Of a DNA stretch of 64,000 nucleotides, positions 16,149 to 25,731 are shown piece after piece. The translations under genes were made by a program, and so were the position numbers. How positions within the stretch are numbered: the first letter of the stretch is position 1; every line of letters begins with the position of its first letter. Location of the stretch: contig NZ_AQXI01000001.1 of the NCBI RefSeq assembly GCF_000376445.1, forward strand, positions 2,133,734 to 2,197,733, read 5' to 3'. The notes under the pieces are model-generated. The model ran no database searches, was not told the origin of the DNA, and was given only the letters and a program-made list of their open reading frames with translations. The DNA is from Haladaptatus paucihalophilus DX253 (GTDB lineage: Archaea > Halobacteriota > Halobacteria > Halobacteriales > Haladaptataceae).

Positions 16149-16957
16149 CTATTCCGCCAGCGGGTCCTGTGGGGTGAACCAGTTCGCGACACCGCTCGGA
16201 TTTGGATCGCGGTTCGCTCGAAACCGCGCCCATTCGACGGTAAGTTTGCCGAGAACCAGTACCGTTACGTACAGTATTTCGACGGTGTTATCGGTCAACA
16301 CTTGCTTCGAAAGCCTTCCAAACACCGCCCAGACCCCGAGGTGGAAGAAAATGCCGACCGCCTGAAGCCCCTGTATGAACACGAACATGAAGAAGATAAT
16401 TCGACAGGGGATTTCGAGGACCATGTGCGCGGACATCGACTCGTACTTTCGCTCTCTGAAGAACTCGAGCCGAATCTTGAGGAGTTGCGAGACGGCGATA
16501 ACGAGAACCGACCCGGCCACGGTGGGTAAAATCGACGTCTCGATAGCTGAATCGTAGATGATGAGCGGAACGGCGGAGATACCGATTCCCCAAATCACCG
16601 ACCGGACGACGACCTGCGTGTTTCGGCGGTATATCGGCGGCAACCACTCCGTGAGACGAACTCCCCCGGGTCGGTTCCCCACTTCGCTTCGTCCAACTCC
16701 CGTTTCCTGCTGACGCCCGGTAGAAAGAGCGTTCGTCCTTCCAGTACGATTCTTCGCGAAGCGAAGAGCGCTGCACCACCGTACAGGAGGAGCATGACCA
16801 CGATTTCGAGCCAGTAGATTACCAGCAGTTCCCGGATTTGCCAGCCGAACGCGACGAACCCGCCGAGCGGAACCAGATTGGCCAGTAACGTCGGGACGAA
16901 TCCAGCGACTGCTGACGATTTTCCCGTTCGTCGGGCGAACGTCATCGACTCACACAA
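16149..16957 (-). pseudogene. Frameshifted membrane-protein gene (DUF6498-like)
   Basis: Two overlapping frames together make one membrane protein. The upstream part (16957 to about 16640) gives two N-terminal helices (LANLVPLGGFVAFGW, LLVIYWLEIVVMLLLYGG) and the typical DUF6498 start. The downstream part (about 16660 to 16149) continues with LTEWLPPIYRRN, further helices and a C-terminal ANWFTPQDP-like segment. The switch lies near the C/G run CCCGGGGG at about 16660-16670. Either the gene is inactivated or the run carries a one-base sequencing error. The family name is from memory. Confidence 0.65.
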
Positions 16958-17013
16958 TATGTCAACAGATACTAGGGTATGCGCTCTCTCGAAGCGTGTC
17001 TATTTCGCTTCTG

Positions 17014-18339
17014 CTACTCCTTCGACGCTGATTCGACCACTTCCTTCTCCGACGCTTCGATGACCGTCCGTTTCGGAACGTCGTTCTCCACCTTCGGCCG
17101 ACGCGTCAGCAACCGCTGGAGGAGCGTCAGCTCTTTCGGCGCTTCCTTCTCGATGGTGTGGTACTCGACGACGACGTTCCCCTCTTCCTCGCCGATTCGG
17201 AAGTAGTTCAGTCGGAACGACGGGTAGTACACCGGCGGGAGGATGCCGATGAGCGTCGAGGTCCGGTGCAGTCGCTTGAGCCACGTCCCGGTGTTGATGA
17301 TGACCCGCTCGCCGACGTTCGTGAGCGAGACGCGGTGGGTGTGGCCGTAGATGTACGCCACGACGTCGGGATACTCCTCGAACACGTCCTCGGCGGCGGC
17401 GACGTAGGGAGCGTCCGACGGTTCCTCGGGTTTCTCTTTCCTGACGAGGCCGAACCGTTCGAGCGTCTTTCGCACGTCGCGGGCGAAGAAGTACAGCGGT
17501 ATCGATATCACGAGCAGGAGCCCGACGACGACGAGGTTCACGTAGATGACGAACTCCACGACGTCGCCGACGACCCCCAACTGCCGGAGGACGGATGTGG
17601 TGAAGTTCGAAACGGCGTGTGACCCGACGACCCCGGACGCTTCGAAGACGAGGACGAGCAGGTAGATGAGGCTGACCTGAAAGAGCAACAGGAACGGCAG
17701 CGCGCCGTAGCGGAGGAACGGGTTCATCTCGCGGTAGAAGTAGTTCGACGCCATCCAGTCCGGTATCTCCTCCAACGGCGTGAGCGACTGGATGTCCTTG
17801 AGCCAGTTGTACTTCCCCCGCCCCGAGAGCTGTCCGGCCTTTCCGGTGATGTGGCGGTTGACGAAGTAGCCGAGCGGATTGGCGCGCGGGTTGCCGAACT
17901 CCGGCATTCGGTTGTGCGCGTCCTCCTGCATGCCGTGTTCGATCCAAATCTTCTTCCCGGCGACGCGTCTGGTCAGCGAGAGCGTCGGGTCGAGGGTGAC
18001 GTTGTACTCGGCCAGTCGCTCCTCGTACTCGGGATATCCTGCCAGTTCCGCGTCGTGATTGCCGGGGATGAGCGTGATGCGAACGTTTTCGCCCGTCTTC
18101 CGGAACTGCTCGAACAGTTTCGGATGGTGTTCGACGAGCAGGTCGAACTTCGTCATGCCCGCCGACTGGGTGAACTCCCAGAGGCCGAACGCGTCGCCGA
18201 GGATTATCAGCTCGGCGTCCTCGTCCGTCGTTTCGAGCGTCCGTAGGAACTCGACGAACTCGTCTTCGAACTCACACTCCTGTAACTGCTCGTCGCCCCC
18301 GACGTGAAGGTCGCTGACGAAGTAATATGCGTCTGTCAT
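17014..18339 (-). CDS. Membrane-inserted metallophosphoesterase
   Basis: A 441-residue calcineurin-like phosphoesterase. Motifs appear in order: SDLHVGG (Asp-X-His), [14 protein letters not shown], a histidine in IEHG, then GHTH near residue 335. Between the fourth and last motifs the chain has two hydrophobic segments (about 210-235 and 262-285), so the catalytic domain is split by a membrane hairpin. The order of motifs recalls LpxH-like pyrophosphatases, but haloarchaea make no lipid A; the substrate is unknown. ATG 18339 is used since motif similarity begins there. Confidence 0.85.
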   Translation of the reverse strand: MTDAYYFVSDLHVGGDEQLQECEFEDEFVEFLRTLETTDEDAELIILGDAFGLWEFTQSAGMTKFDLLVEHHPKLFEQFRKTGENVRITLIPGNHDAELAGYPEYEERLAEYNVTLDPTLSLTRRVAGKKIWIEHGMQEDAHNRMPEFGNPRANPLGYFVNRHITGKAGQLSGRGKYNWLKDIQSLTPLEEIPDWMASNYFYREMNPFLRYGALPFLLLFQVSLIYLLVLVFEASGVVGSHAVSNFTTSVLRQLGVVGDVVEFVIYVNLVVVGLLLVISIPLYFFARDVRKTLERFGLVRKEKPEEPSDAPYVAAAEDVFEEYPDVVAYIYGHTHRVSLTNVGERVIINTGTWLKRLHRTSTLIGILPPVYYPSFRLNYFRIGEEEGNVVVEYHTIEKEAPKELTLLQRLLTRRPKVENDVPKRTVIEASEKEVVESASKE

Positions 18340-18439
18340 CCTCCCCCGCTTTCGGAACACGACCGGATTGCGGAAAGCGGTTTCGTCCGGGAGAGTGGGT
18401 TTCGATGTCCTTTTAGGGAGGGACCGATATTCGTTCCGT

Positions 18440-18841
18440 ATGGCAAACTTTCAGGTCGTCGTTGCTGACCCCGACTCCGGGGCGGCCTATCAGCGCGAAG
18501 TAGACGGACAGGACGCGAACCGATTCCTCGGCAAGTCCATCGGCGAGGACGTCGACGGCAGTGCCGTCGGTCTCGACGGGTATTCCGTCGAAATCACCGG
18601 TGGATCGGACAACGCCGGTCGCCCGATGCGCGACGACGTCGCCGGTCCGAACCTCAAGGACGTGCTCCTCGAAGGCGGTACGGGCTACAACCCCGAGCGA
18701 GACGGCGAGCGACGACGCATCTCGGTCCGCGGCAAGGAAGTCAGCGAGGAAGTCGCACAGCTCAACGTCCGTATCTCCGAGTACGGCGACGAATCCGTCG
18801 AGTCCCTCTACGGTGAGGGCGACGAGGAAGACGACGAGTAA
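18440..18841 (+). CDS. rps6e: 30S ribosomal protein S6e
   Basis: A 133-residue archaeal/eukaryal-type small-subunit protein. It shows the S6e core: [16 protein letters not shown] at the N-terminus, [18 protein letters not shown] in the middle and [12 protein letters not shown] later, with an acidic haloarchaeal tail. ATG 18440 is set by the conserved start; a TATA-like CTTTTAG lies about 27 nt upstream. It is not in an operon with other ribosomal proteins. Confidence 0.93.
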   Translation: MANFQVVVADPDSGAAYQREVDGQDANRFLGKSIGEDVDGSAVGLDGYSVEITGGSDNAGRPMRDDVAGPNLKDVLLEGGTGYNPERDGERRRISVRGKEVSEEVAQLNVRISEYGDESVESLYGEGDEEDDE

Positions 18842-18883
18842 CGCGGCGGAACACTCAAACATTTACACCATCTTTTCACGACT

Positions 18884-19321
18884 ATGACGCAACGGGTTTC
18901 TAGTGATACGACTGAAACCGTCAGGGCGACACTGGCGCAGGCGGGTGCGACGAACCGTGCGAACATTGAGATTCCTGCGGACGACGAGGATTCCTTTCCG
19001 GCGGACGAACTCGTCCGCGTCGTCATGGACGACACGGAGTATCGCGCCCGAATCGAACGGCCGCTGACCGGCGACGGCCGCCTCATCCGGGGGGTGTACG
19101 ACACGCCGCGACTCGCGCGGAATCCGGGCGAGGGTGAGAACCGCCTCTCCGAGTGGTTCGCCGACAGCAACCGCTCGTTCGGCCAGTCGGTTCTCATCGA
19201 CGTCGTTGAAGAGGGGTTCAAATACGGCATCCGCGAACCCGGTTCGCGGGCCGTCTACGAGGCGACGGAAGCGCCGACCGAGAGTCTCGCCGACATCGCA
19301 CGGCAGGTTGACGACGAATGA
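18884..19321 (+). CDS. Conserved haloarchaeal protein (DUF7112-like)
   Basis: A 145-residue protein of unknown function with a beta-barrel-like N-terminal half (ADELVRVVMDDTEYRARIER) and a helical end. I think it is a haloarchaeal DUF (DUF7112 from memory). Its stop overlaps the start of the next gene (ATGA), so the two are translated together; it follows S6e at 42 nt. Confidence 0.75.
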   Translation: MTQRVSSDTTETVRATLAQAGATNRANIEIPADDEDSFPADELVRVVMDDTEYRARIERPLTGDGRLIRGVYDTPRLARNPGEGENRLSEWFADSNRSFGQSVLIDVVEEGFKYGIREPGSRAVYEATEAPTESLADIARQVDDE

Positions 19322-19731
19322 GTGCCCGCGACGAGTTCCTCGCCGGTGAGCGTCCCGACGACGTTGCGCTCTTTCTCGCCGATTCGTTCGTGTCGGGGGA
19401 CAAACTCGCCGACTACGGCGAATCGGTTCCGGGCGGTGTGCTGTTGGTCGTTCCGGGCGAGACCGGACGAAACGTGTTCAAGAAGGCGACCGGGATGGAC
19501 GCGATGAGCTTTGCGAAGGAGGCGATGGGGACCGAGGGAACCGTCGCGGCGGACCTCGCGGGCGCTGACTGTCCGGAGGGGGACCACGACGTGGAGTTCG
19601 TCTTCGCGTTCGCCGAGGAGCAAAACGAGGAGGTCGGCGGCCTGTACGCCGAGGGCGACGTCATTCACGCGTACGCCTACTGTTCCTGTGGCACCTCGTT
19701 TTCCCACAAGTGGGTCGCTGGCGAGCGGTAG
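19318..19731 (+). CDS. Conserved haloarchaeal protein (DUF5807-like)
   Basis: A 137-residue protein, start overlapping the previous stop by 4 nt. It contains GDKLADYGESVPGGVLLVVPG in the first half and a Cys-Ser-Cys segment (YCSCGTSFSHKW) in the second, plus a Cys at ADCPEGDHD; these could bind a metal. I recall the family as DUF5807. Function unknown. Confidence 0.8.
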   Translation: MSARDEFLAGERPDDVALFLADSFVSGDKLADYGESVPGGVLLVVPGETGRNVFKKATGMDAMSFAKEAMGTEGTVAADLAGADCPEGDHDVEFVFAFAEEQNEEVGGLYAEGDVIHAYAYCSCGTSFSHKWVAGER

Positions 19732-19790
19732 CCCGGAAATTCGGCAGGGTCGGCATTCGGCTTCGGGCGTCCGTCTCCGCACCTAATTAG

Positions 19791-19798
19791 TTAAATAT
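19791..19798 (+). promoter_or_regulatory. TATA box of the hybrid kinase gene
   Basis: TTAAATAT overlaps the region of an in-frame ATG at 19799. Because a TATA box cannot be inside the coding start, the next ATG at 19832 (34-41 nt downstream) is the better start. Confidence 0.6.
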
Positions 19799-19831
19799 AT
19801 GCCTTCTTCCCCTCTCGATAGTGAAAACTGC

Positions 19832-21259
19832 ATGGCGAATGTAGACCCGGTTTCTATCGGTCACGATTTTCCCGCTGCATTCCGTGTGCTCCACGTCGAT
19901 ACCGACGAGGACTTCCTTCGACTCGCCCGGGAGACGTTGGAACGCGAGGACGATATCGAGGACGTCATCGGCGTGACGAACGCCGACGACGCCGTCGAGT
20001 GGCTCTTCGAGCGTGACGTCGATATCGACTGTCTCGTCACTGAGTACGAACTCCGAGACGGTTCGGGGTTGGAACTGCTCGAAACCGTGCGCGAGCGCCG
20101 TCCGTACTTCCCGTTCATCGTTTTCACCGGGACGGGGAGCGAGGATGTCGCAAGCCACGCCATCTCGGCTGGCGCGACGAACTATCTCCAGAAGGGAACG
20201 TCCGGTGCGCGCTTCGTTACTCTGGCGTCTCAAATCACGCAAGCGGTGTCACACCGCCACGTGGAAAAACAGGTTCATCGAGGCTTTCGAGCCATCGACA
20301 CGACCCGTGAGGGAATCGCGTTGCTCACGGACGACTTCCGGTTCAACTACGTCAACGACGCCTACGCCAACCTGTTCGAGTACGACGCGGAGACGCTCAT
20401 CGGTCGAAACTGGGCGACGACGCTCACGGACGACGCCGTGGCCACCCTCTCGTCGGAGGTCGTCTCGACGGTCGATGCCGCCGGGGAGTGGAGCGGCGAA
20501 ATCACGGGCGAACGAAAGGACGGACGAACGCTCGCGCTGACGCTCACGATTTCCGCCGCCCCGGACGACGAGTACGTGTGTGCGGTTCGGGACGTTACCG
20601 AACGGAAGGAGCGCGAAAAGGCGCTCGTAAGGGAGAACGAGCGTCTCGACGAGTTCGCGAGTCAGGTCTCACACGACCTTCGCGGCCCGCTCAGCATCGT
20701 CTACGGGTATCTCGACCTCGCCCGAAAAACGGGCGAGTCGGAGCACTTCGACGAAATCGAGCGAGCCGCGAACCGAATCGAGGCCATCATCTCCGACCTC
20801 CTCGAAATCGCCCGCGAGGGGCAAAAGACGCTGAAGCTCGAAACGGTCGTCCTCGACGAGTTCGCCGCCGACGTGTGGGACGGCATCGAAAGCGAGTCCG
20901 CGACCGTCGATACCGGCCCCGCCGACGGACGACTCCTCGCCGACCGCGACCGCCTGACGGAACTGTTCGCGAACCTGTTTCGGAACGCGGTCGAACACGG
21001 CGGCGACGACGTTACCGTCAGCGTCGGCTCGACGTGCGACGGGTTTTACGTCGCGGACGACGGTCACGGAATCCCGGACGAACACCGAAAACAGGTGCTA
21101 CAGTCCGGCTACTCGACCGAAGAGGTGGGGACCGGTCTCGGGTTGAGCATCGTGCAGCAGATAGCCGATTCGCACGGCTGGTCCCTTTCCATCGACGAGA
21201 GCGACGCCGGTGGCGCTCGGTTTTCGTTCACCGGCGTCGAACGTCCCGACGCGTCGTGA
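19832..21259 (+). CDS. Hybrid receiver-PAS-histidine kinase with degenerate receiver
   Basis: A 475-residue soluble sensor kinase. Residues 17-135 are a receiver-type domain, about 145-265 a PAS domain (VNDAYANLFEYDAETLIGRN), about 275-345 a HisKA domain with phosphoacceptor His281 in SHDLRGPLS, and about 380-470 the HATPase (FRNAVEHGG for the N box, DDGHGIPDE, GTGLGLSI). The receiver keeps FTG and the Lys in LQKG, but the site of phosphorylation reads Thr-Glu-Tyr, so the Asp is replaced by Glu71. It has no membrane segment, so the signal is probably intracellular. Confidence 0.9.
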   Translation: MANVDPVSIGHDFPAAFRVLHVDTDEDFLRLARETLEREDDIEDVIGVTNADDAVEWLFERDVDIDCLVTEYELRDGSGLELLETVRERRPYFPFIVFTGTGSEDVASHAISAGATNYLQKGTSGARFVTLASQITQAVSHRHVEKQVHRGFRAIDTTREGIALLTDDFRFNYVNDAYANLFEYDAETLIGRNWATTLTDDAVATLSSEVVSTVDAAGEWSGEITGERKDGRTLALTLTISAAPDDEYVCAVRDVTERKEREKALVRENERLDEFASQVSHDLRGPLSIVYGYLDLARKTGESEHFDEIERAANRIEAIISDLLEIAREGQKTLKLETVVLDEFAADVWDGIESESATVDTGPADGRLLADRDRLTELFANLFRNAVEHGGDDVTVSVGSTCDGFYVADDGHGIPDEHRKQVLQSGYSTEEVGTGLGLSIVQQIADSHGWSLSIDESDAGGARFSFTGVERPDAS

Positions 21260-21308
21260 CCCGCATTCTCGCCGACATCGCTTTGCCCGTCCCGAGCGAT
21301 TTTCGGGT

Positions 21309-21572
21309 ATGGAAGAGCGTGTGCCCATCGCGGATTGGGGGGAAATCGAAACCAACCTTCGCCGGTTCGCACCGGACGTGGACGACCACGGGCCGAAACT
21401 CGTCGCGCGGATGGGCGTCGCCCGGTTCACCGTCGCGCGGGACGGCCACGTGACGGCCGGAATGCCGCTCCACGAGTTCGACGGACGGGCCGATTCGGTC
21501 GTCTTCGACCACGACGCGGGCGTGATTCGAATCGAGCGGGCGGGTCTGACCTACGTGTTCCGCAGGCCGTAG
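21309..21572 (+). CDS. Small conserved haloarchaeal protein
   Basis: An 87-residue protein. The N-terminal part is helical (IADWGEIETNLRRFAPD) and the rest forms short strands (ARFTVARDGHVTAGMPLHEF). ATG 21309 is chosen; an earlier ATG would extend into the preceding gene. It sits alone between the kinase gene and the PfkB gene, with spacers of about 40-50 nt. No function is recognised. Confidence 0.7.
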   Translation: MEERVPIADWGEIETNLRRFAPDVDDHGPKLVARMGVARFTVARDGHVTAGMPLHEFDGRADSVVFDHDAGVIRIERAGLTYVFRRP

Positions 21573-21609
21573 CGCAACCGACTTCCCGCCCCGCCGCAAC
21601 CACCCGACA

Positions 21610-22530
21610 ATGGCATTCGACGCGGTGACGGTCGGGAGCGCGCTGGTGGACCACGTGTACTCGCTGTCGAACCTCCCGGAACCCGACGGCGGGGCGTTCG
21701 TCCGCGACGAATCACGGTCCGCCGGTGGGGTCGCGGCCAACGTCGCCACCGCCCTCACGCGACTCGGACGGGAAACCGGCGTCGTCGCGCGCGTCGGCGA
21801 CGACGAGGATGGTGCGTTCGTCGAAACCGACCTCGAAGACCGCGGCATCGACGCCACCCGCGTCCGCCGCGGCGACGAGGACTCTTCGTACTGTCTCATC
21901 CTCCGCGACCCCGACGGCGAGCGCATGATAATCGCTGGCGGTGATGCGGTCCCGGCGCTTCGACTGACCGCCGCCGACATCGAGTATCTTCGCAGAGCGC
22001 GGGTCGTCTTCACCAGCGCCTACGCGCCCGACGAGGCCGTTTCCCGCCTCGTCTCCGCACGCCGAAACGACGACCTGCCACCGCTCGCCTTCGACCTCGC
22101 CGGGCCGCTCTCGGAACTCGACGGCCGAGGCGTCACCCGCGAGACGTTGGACGAGGCGCTTTCCGTCTTCGACCTGCTGGTTACGAGCGAGGTGCCGGTC
22201 CGCTCGTACCTCGGCGTCGCTCCGCGCGAAGCGGTCGAGGAGTTCCGCGCCCGCGGCGTCGAGCGCGGCGCAGTCACCCGAGGACGGGACGGCGCACTCC
22301 TGTTCGACGATTCCGGCGTCACCGAGATTCCGGCCTTCGACGTGCCCGTCGCCGACACGACCGGCGCGGGCGACGCCCACACCGCCGGACTGATTCACCG
22401 GTGGCTCCTCGGCGAGCGGAGCGCGGAGGAGGCGGGTGAGTTCGCGGCCGCCGTGGCGGCGCTCAACTGCGGTGCGGAGGGTGCGAGGGGCGGATTCCCG
22501 ACCGAAGAGGACGTTTTGGACTTTCTCTAA
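21610..22530 (+). CDS. PfkB-family carbohydrate/nucleoside kinase
   Basis: A 306-residue ribokinase-fold kinase. The N-terminal signature reads SAGGVAANVATALTRLG, and the C-terminal ATP/catalytic motif DTTGAGDAHTAG has the catalytic Asp. Length fits. The substrate (ribose, ribose-1-phosphate, nucleoside or ketodeoxygluconate) cannot be read off. It is convergent with the BtpA gene, with overlapping stops. Confidence 0.9.
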   Translation: MAFDAVTVGSALVDHVYSLSNLPEPDGGAFVRDESRSAGGVAANVATALTRLGRETGVVARVGDDEDGAFVETDLEDRGIDATRVRRGDEDSSYCLILRDPDGERMIIAGGDAVPALRLTAADIEYLRRARVVFTSAYAPDEAVSRLVSARRNDDLPPLAFDLAGPLSELDGRGVTRETLDEALSVFDLLVTSEVPVRSYLGVAPREAVEEFRARGVERGAVTRGRDGALLFDDSGVTEIPAFDVPVADTTGAGDAHTAGLIHRWLLGERSAEEAGEFAAAVAALNCGAEGARGGFPTEEDVLDFL

Positions 22531-23318
22531 CGCCGCGAGAGCAGCGCTTCGACCTTCGATTCGTCCACGCGGTTCGTCGTCTCGCCGCCCTCCTTGAGCG
22601 CCGTCCCGACGATTGCGCCGTCCGCGACGTCGAGGAGGTCGCGCACGTTCTCGGCCGTCGTGCCGCTCCCGAGGAGGACCGGCGCGTCCGACCCGAGTTC
22701 GTCCCGGCAGGAAACGACCGACTCCAGCATGTCGGTATCGACTTCGTGGCCCGTTCCGACGCCGCTCACGACCACGCCGTCCGCGCGGCCGCGGCCGAGG
22801 GTTTCGTCCACCAGTTCGGTCACGGGCCGGTCGGCCAGCGGCGCGGAGTGTTTCACGTCCACGTCGGCGAGAATCTTCACGTCGGAGTCGAGTTCGTCGC
22901 GGAGGCGGAGCGTCTCGTACGCTCGCCCCTCGACGACGCCTTGGTCGGTCAGGCGTGCGCCGGTGTGGACGTTCACGCGGACGAACTGGGCGTCGGCGGC
23001 CGTCGCAATCGAGAGGGCCGCCTCGGCGTCGTTCCGGAGGACGTTCACGCCGATTGGGCAGTCAACGGCCTGCCGGAGTTCGGTCACGACGCGGGTCATC
23101 GAGGCGACGACGTGTTTCGGCACGTCGTCGGGGTAGAACGGCGAGTCGCCGAAGTTCTCCACCATGATGGCGTCCACGCCGCTGGATTCGAGCGCGTGAG
23201 CGTCGGTGAGCGCGCGGGTCCGGAGGGCGTCGAAGTTCCCGTCGAAACCGGGTGACCCCGGAAGGGCGGACAGGTGAACCATGCCGACGATTGCGTCGTC
23301 AGTCTCGAAAATGCTCAT
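22527..23318 (-). CDS. BtpA/SgcQ-family TIM-barrel protein
   Basis: A 263-residue protein of the BtpA family (VGMVHLSALPGSPGF start, DAIMVENFGDSPF, GVNVLRNDAEAA, RVNVHTGARLTDQG, VLLGSGTTAENV). BtpA is needed for photosystem I accumulation in cyanobacteria, but in archaea its role is unknown and the fold suggests an enzyme. Convergent stop overlap with the PfkB kinase is noted, but the two are not in one operon. Confidence 0.88.
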   Translation of the reverse strand: MSIFETDDAIVGMVHLSALPGSPGFDGNFDALRTRALTDAHALESSGVDAIMVENFGDSPFYPDDVPKHVVASMTRVVTELRQAVDCPIGVNVLRNDAEAALSIATAADAQFVRVNVHTGARLTDQGVVEGRAYETLRLRDELDSDVKILADVDVKHSAPLADRPVTELVDETLGRGRADGVVVSGVGTGHEVDTDMLESVVSCRDELGSDAPVLLGSGTTAENVRDLLDVADGAIVGTALKEGGETTNRVDESKVEALLSRR

Positions 23319-23433
23319 ACCGGGGCCTCGTCGCGCCCCGGATTAAACGAACCGAGTCGGTCGGCTTGCTGTTGGCGACTCGACACCACAAGGTTTCTAC
23401 CGCCGTGGCCGCGAGTCACCGACGGTCGAAGCT

Positions 23434-24459
23434 ATGACGGATACGACTCTGCAGACCGAGCGCGTGCCGCGATTGGTGCAGGAAATCCTCGGAGAACGGT
23501 CGGTCACGGACGTGATACCGGCCGACGAGGGGACCGACGACGTGTTCTTCGTCACCGTCGAGATGCCGGACGGAGACCGGAGTTGCGTGTTGAAATCCCG
23601 CTCGTTCGTGGACCCGCCGTCGTTTCGGGTGGAACCCAGAATTCTCGACTTCGTGAATCGTCGAACGGGGATTCCGGTACCGAACGTCCTCGGGTACGTC
23701 GACGAGCACGACGACCTGTCCGCACCTTTCTTCCTGATGGAGCGGGCATCCGGCGAGGCGGTTTCCGGTCCGACGTCGCTGACCGACGACGCCCTCTCTC
23801 GCACCGCGCGCGACGCCGGGCGACACCTCGGCGAACTTCACGCCGCCGCCACGTTCGACGGCTACGGATGGCTTCGGGCGGGGATGGACGCCGACGCCGA
23901 ACCGAGCGTGGGCGACCTCTCGCTCGCCGACCTCGAACCCGACTGGCCCGCACGGGTTCGTTCCTACGCCGAGGCGAACCTCTCGCGTATCGAGGAGTCG
24001 GAGCGATTCGCCGACCTGACCGACGACCTGCGCGCCGGTCTGGATAGCCATCTCGAAGCCGTTCCCGAGGACCCCGAGCCGGTGCTCCTCCACGACGACT
24101 ACCGCTTCGGGAACCTCCTCGTCGATTCGGAGACGGGTGCCGTTCGGACGGTCCTCGATTGGGGGAACCAGTTCACCGGCCACCACGAGTTCGACCTCGC
24201 GACGACGGAGCACTACCTGTGCGGTCGGCGTCCGCTCGACGCCGACCGCCGGGCAATCGTCCACGACGCGCTGTTGGACGGCTATGCGGAGACCAATGAA
24301 CTGACCCGCGATGATGCGTTTCGTCGGCGACAGCGGGCCTATCGCTTCGTCGCGCAACTGTGCGCCCTCGCGTGGTTCGACCTGTGGTATCGCGGAAGCG
24401 ACGACCCGGAAAAAGACGCGACGCGGCAGAAAGAACTCGCGCTGTCGTTGCTTCCCTGA
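23434..24459 (+). CDS. Aminoglycoside-phosphotransferase-fold kinase
   Basis: A 341-residue protein of the APH/choline-kinase-like family. The catalytic loop is HDDYRFGNLLV (with the Asp and Asn) followed by VLDWGNQFTGH for the metal-binding Asp. The N-lobe is shorter but keeps a Lys in CVLKSRS. Likely phosphorylates a small alcohol or amino sugar; there is no evidence that it confers resistance. Confidence 0.88.
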   Translation: MTDTTLQTERVPRLVQEILGERSVTDVIPADEGTDDVFFVTVEMPDGDRSCVLKSRSFVDPPSFRVEPRILDFVNRRTGIPVPNVLGYVDEHDDLSAPFFLMERASGEAVSGPTSLTDDALSRTARDAGRHLGELHAAATFDGYGWLRAGMDADAEPSVGDLSLADLEPDWPARVRSYAEANLSRIEESERFADLTDDLRAGLDSHLEAVPEDPEPVLLHDDYRFGNLLVDSETGAVRTVLDWGNQFTGHHEFDLATTEHYLCGRRPLDADRRAIVHDALLDGYAETNELTRDDAFRRRQRAYRFVAQLCALAWFDLWYRGSDDPEKDATRQKELALSLLP

Positions 24460-24499
24460 ACGCGGTTCGACTCCTTCCGTCGAACGGAGCGCGGAGCGT

Positions 24500-25636
24500 T
24501 TATTCGTCCGCTTCGTCCGTCTCGATCTCTTCGTCCGTCTCGCCCGCTTCGAACTCCGCCGCCTCGTCGTCTGCGTGTTTCAGGTTCCAGAACGCCTCCA
24601 GAATCACTCGTTTCGTCACCGCACCCTGTGTCGTCCAGTGGTGGGCGTAATCGAGCATGTCGTCGTAGATGCTCGGCTTGCACCCCGCCGCCTTCGGGTG
24701 GCCGCCCCCGTTGACTTGCCGTGCGACCTCGTGGCAGCGCTCGAACTCGTCGGTCCCGCGGATGCTCGCGCTCCCGGCGGGTTTGACGACGACCGAGGCG
24801 TCCGCGCCTCGCTCGCGCATCGCTTCGGCGACTTCGTTCTGCGAACAGCGACCGTAGGTGACGCCCACCGTCCAGTCGCCGATCTGTTTCATGTCGGCGC
24901 GCTCGACCGCCCGCTCGATGAGGGCTTCCTTCTCGACGCGCCGTTCCGCGAGGAACTCCTCGACGTCCTCGGGGAGGTCCGCGCCGTTGGCCTGGATTAC
25001 CTCCATGTACTCCTCGGGTTCCGCCCAGTAGGAGTAGTCCGCGAGGTCGTCGCTCCGCGGGTCGTTCCGGAGCCACAGGTCGTGGTCCCGCGTGACTTCC
25101 GCGAGTTCGACGAGGTAGTCCGGGAAGTCGTAGTCGAGCGACCGGGCAACCACGTCGGCGGTGCACTCCTCGTCCGATTCGCCGATGACGAGTTCGATGC
25201 CGAGGGCTCGAATCGCGTCGGCCACCGCGTCGTCCCACTGGTGGTGGTCGAACCAGAACACTTCGTCCGCCTCCTCGACCAGCGTTTCGAGTTCCCGTGC
25301 GACCGGTTCGTAGGCGTCGGGACAGAGGTCACAGATGAACACGGTCGCGCCGGGTTCGCTGTACGCAACGACTCGTTCGAGCGCGTCCGCGAGGTCGTGC
25401 GGTCCCGCGTCGATGAGCGCCGTCTCGCCGTACGCCTCGCGGACGAGTGCCGTCGCGGCCAACCCGTCGGCGTCCGGGTCGGCGACGACCGCCCGCTCCG
25501 CTCCCGTCAGTTCTTCTTTCGCTTCCTGTTCTTCTTGTTGTGCTTCGAGCGAATCTGGAAAGAAAAAGCCCTCGCCCGGGAGAAGGGATTTCCGTTCGAG
25601 CGAGAGGTTCTCGTCGTCGATGACCCAATCTTTCAT
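24500..25636 (-). CDS. DHH-family phosphoesterase (RecJ/NrnA-like)
   Basis: A 378-residue protein. DHH motifs are visible: DPDADGLAA (motif I), ICDLCPD (II), WFDHHQWDD (III), RDHDLWL (IV), and the DHHA1 GGGHPKAAG motif. The N-terminal 45 residues are charged and extended. Such enzymes cleave single-stranded nucleic acid or short oligonucleotides; RecJ-like DHH proteins also act in archaeal DNA replication and repair. The last 30 residues are an acidic tail. Confidence 0.9.
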   Translation of the reverse strand: MKDWVIDDENLSLERKSLLPGEGFFFPDSLEAQQEEQEAKEELTGAERAVVADPDADGLAATALVREAYGETALIDAGPHDLADALERVVAYSEPGATVFICDLCPDAYEPVARELETLVEEADEVFWFDHHQWDDAVADAIRALGIELVIGESDEECTADVVARSLDYDFPDYLVELAEVTRDHDLWLRNDPRSDDLADYSYWAEPEEYMEVIQANGADLPEDVEEFLAERRVEKEALIERAVERADMKQIGDWTVGVTYGRCSQNEVAEAMRERGADASVVVKPAGSASIRGTDEFERCHEVARQVNGGGHPKAAGCKPSIYDDMLDYAHHWTTQGAVTKRVILEAFWNLKHADDEAAEFEAGETDEEIETDEADE

Positions 25637-25731
25637 ACTCCCACTCCGACCCCCGACGCAAAGAGTTCCCGGTTATGGGTCCCGATAGTTAGTCGTCCTA
25701 CCGGTCGGATTCTCAACCGTTTTCGGGTCGG

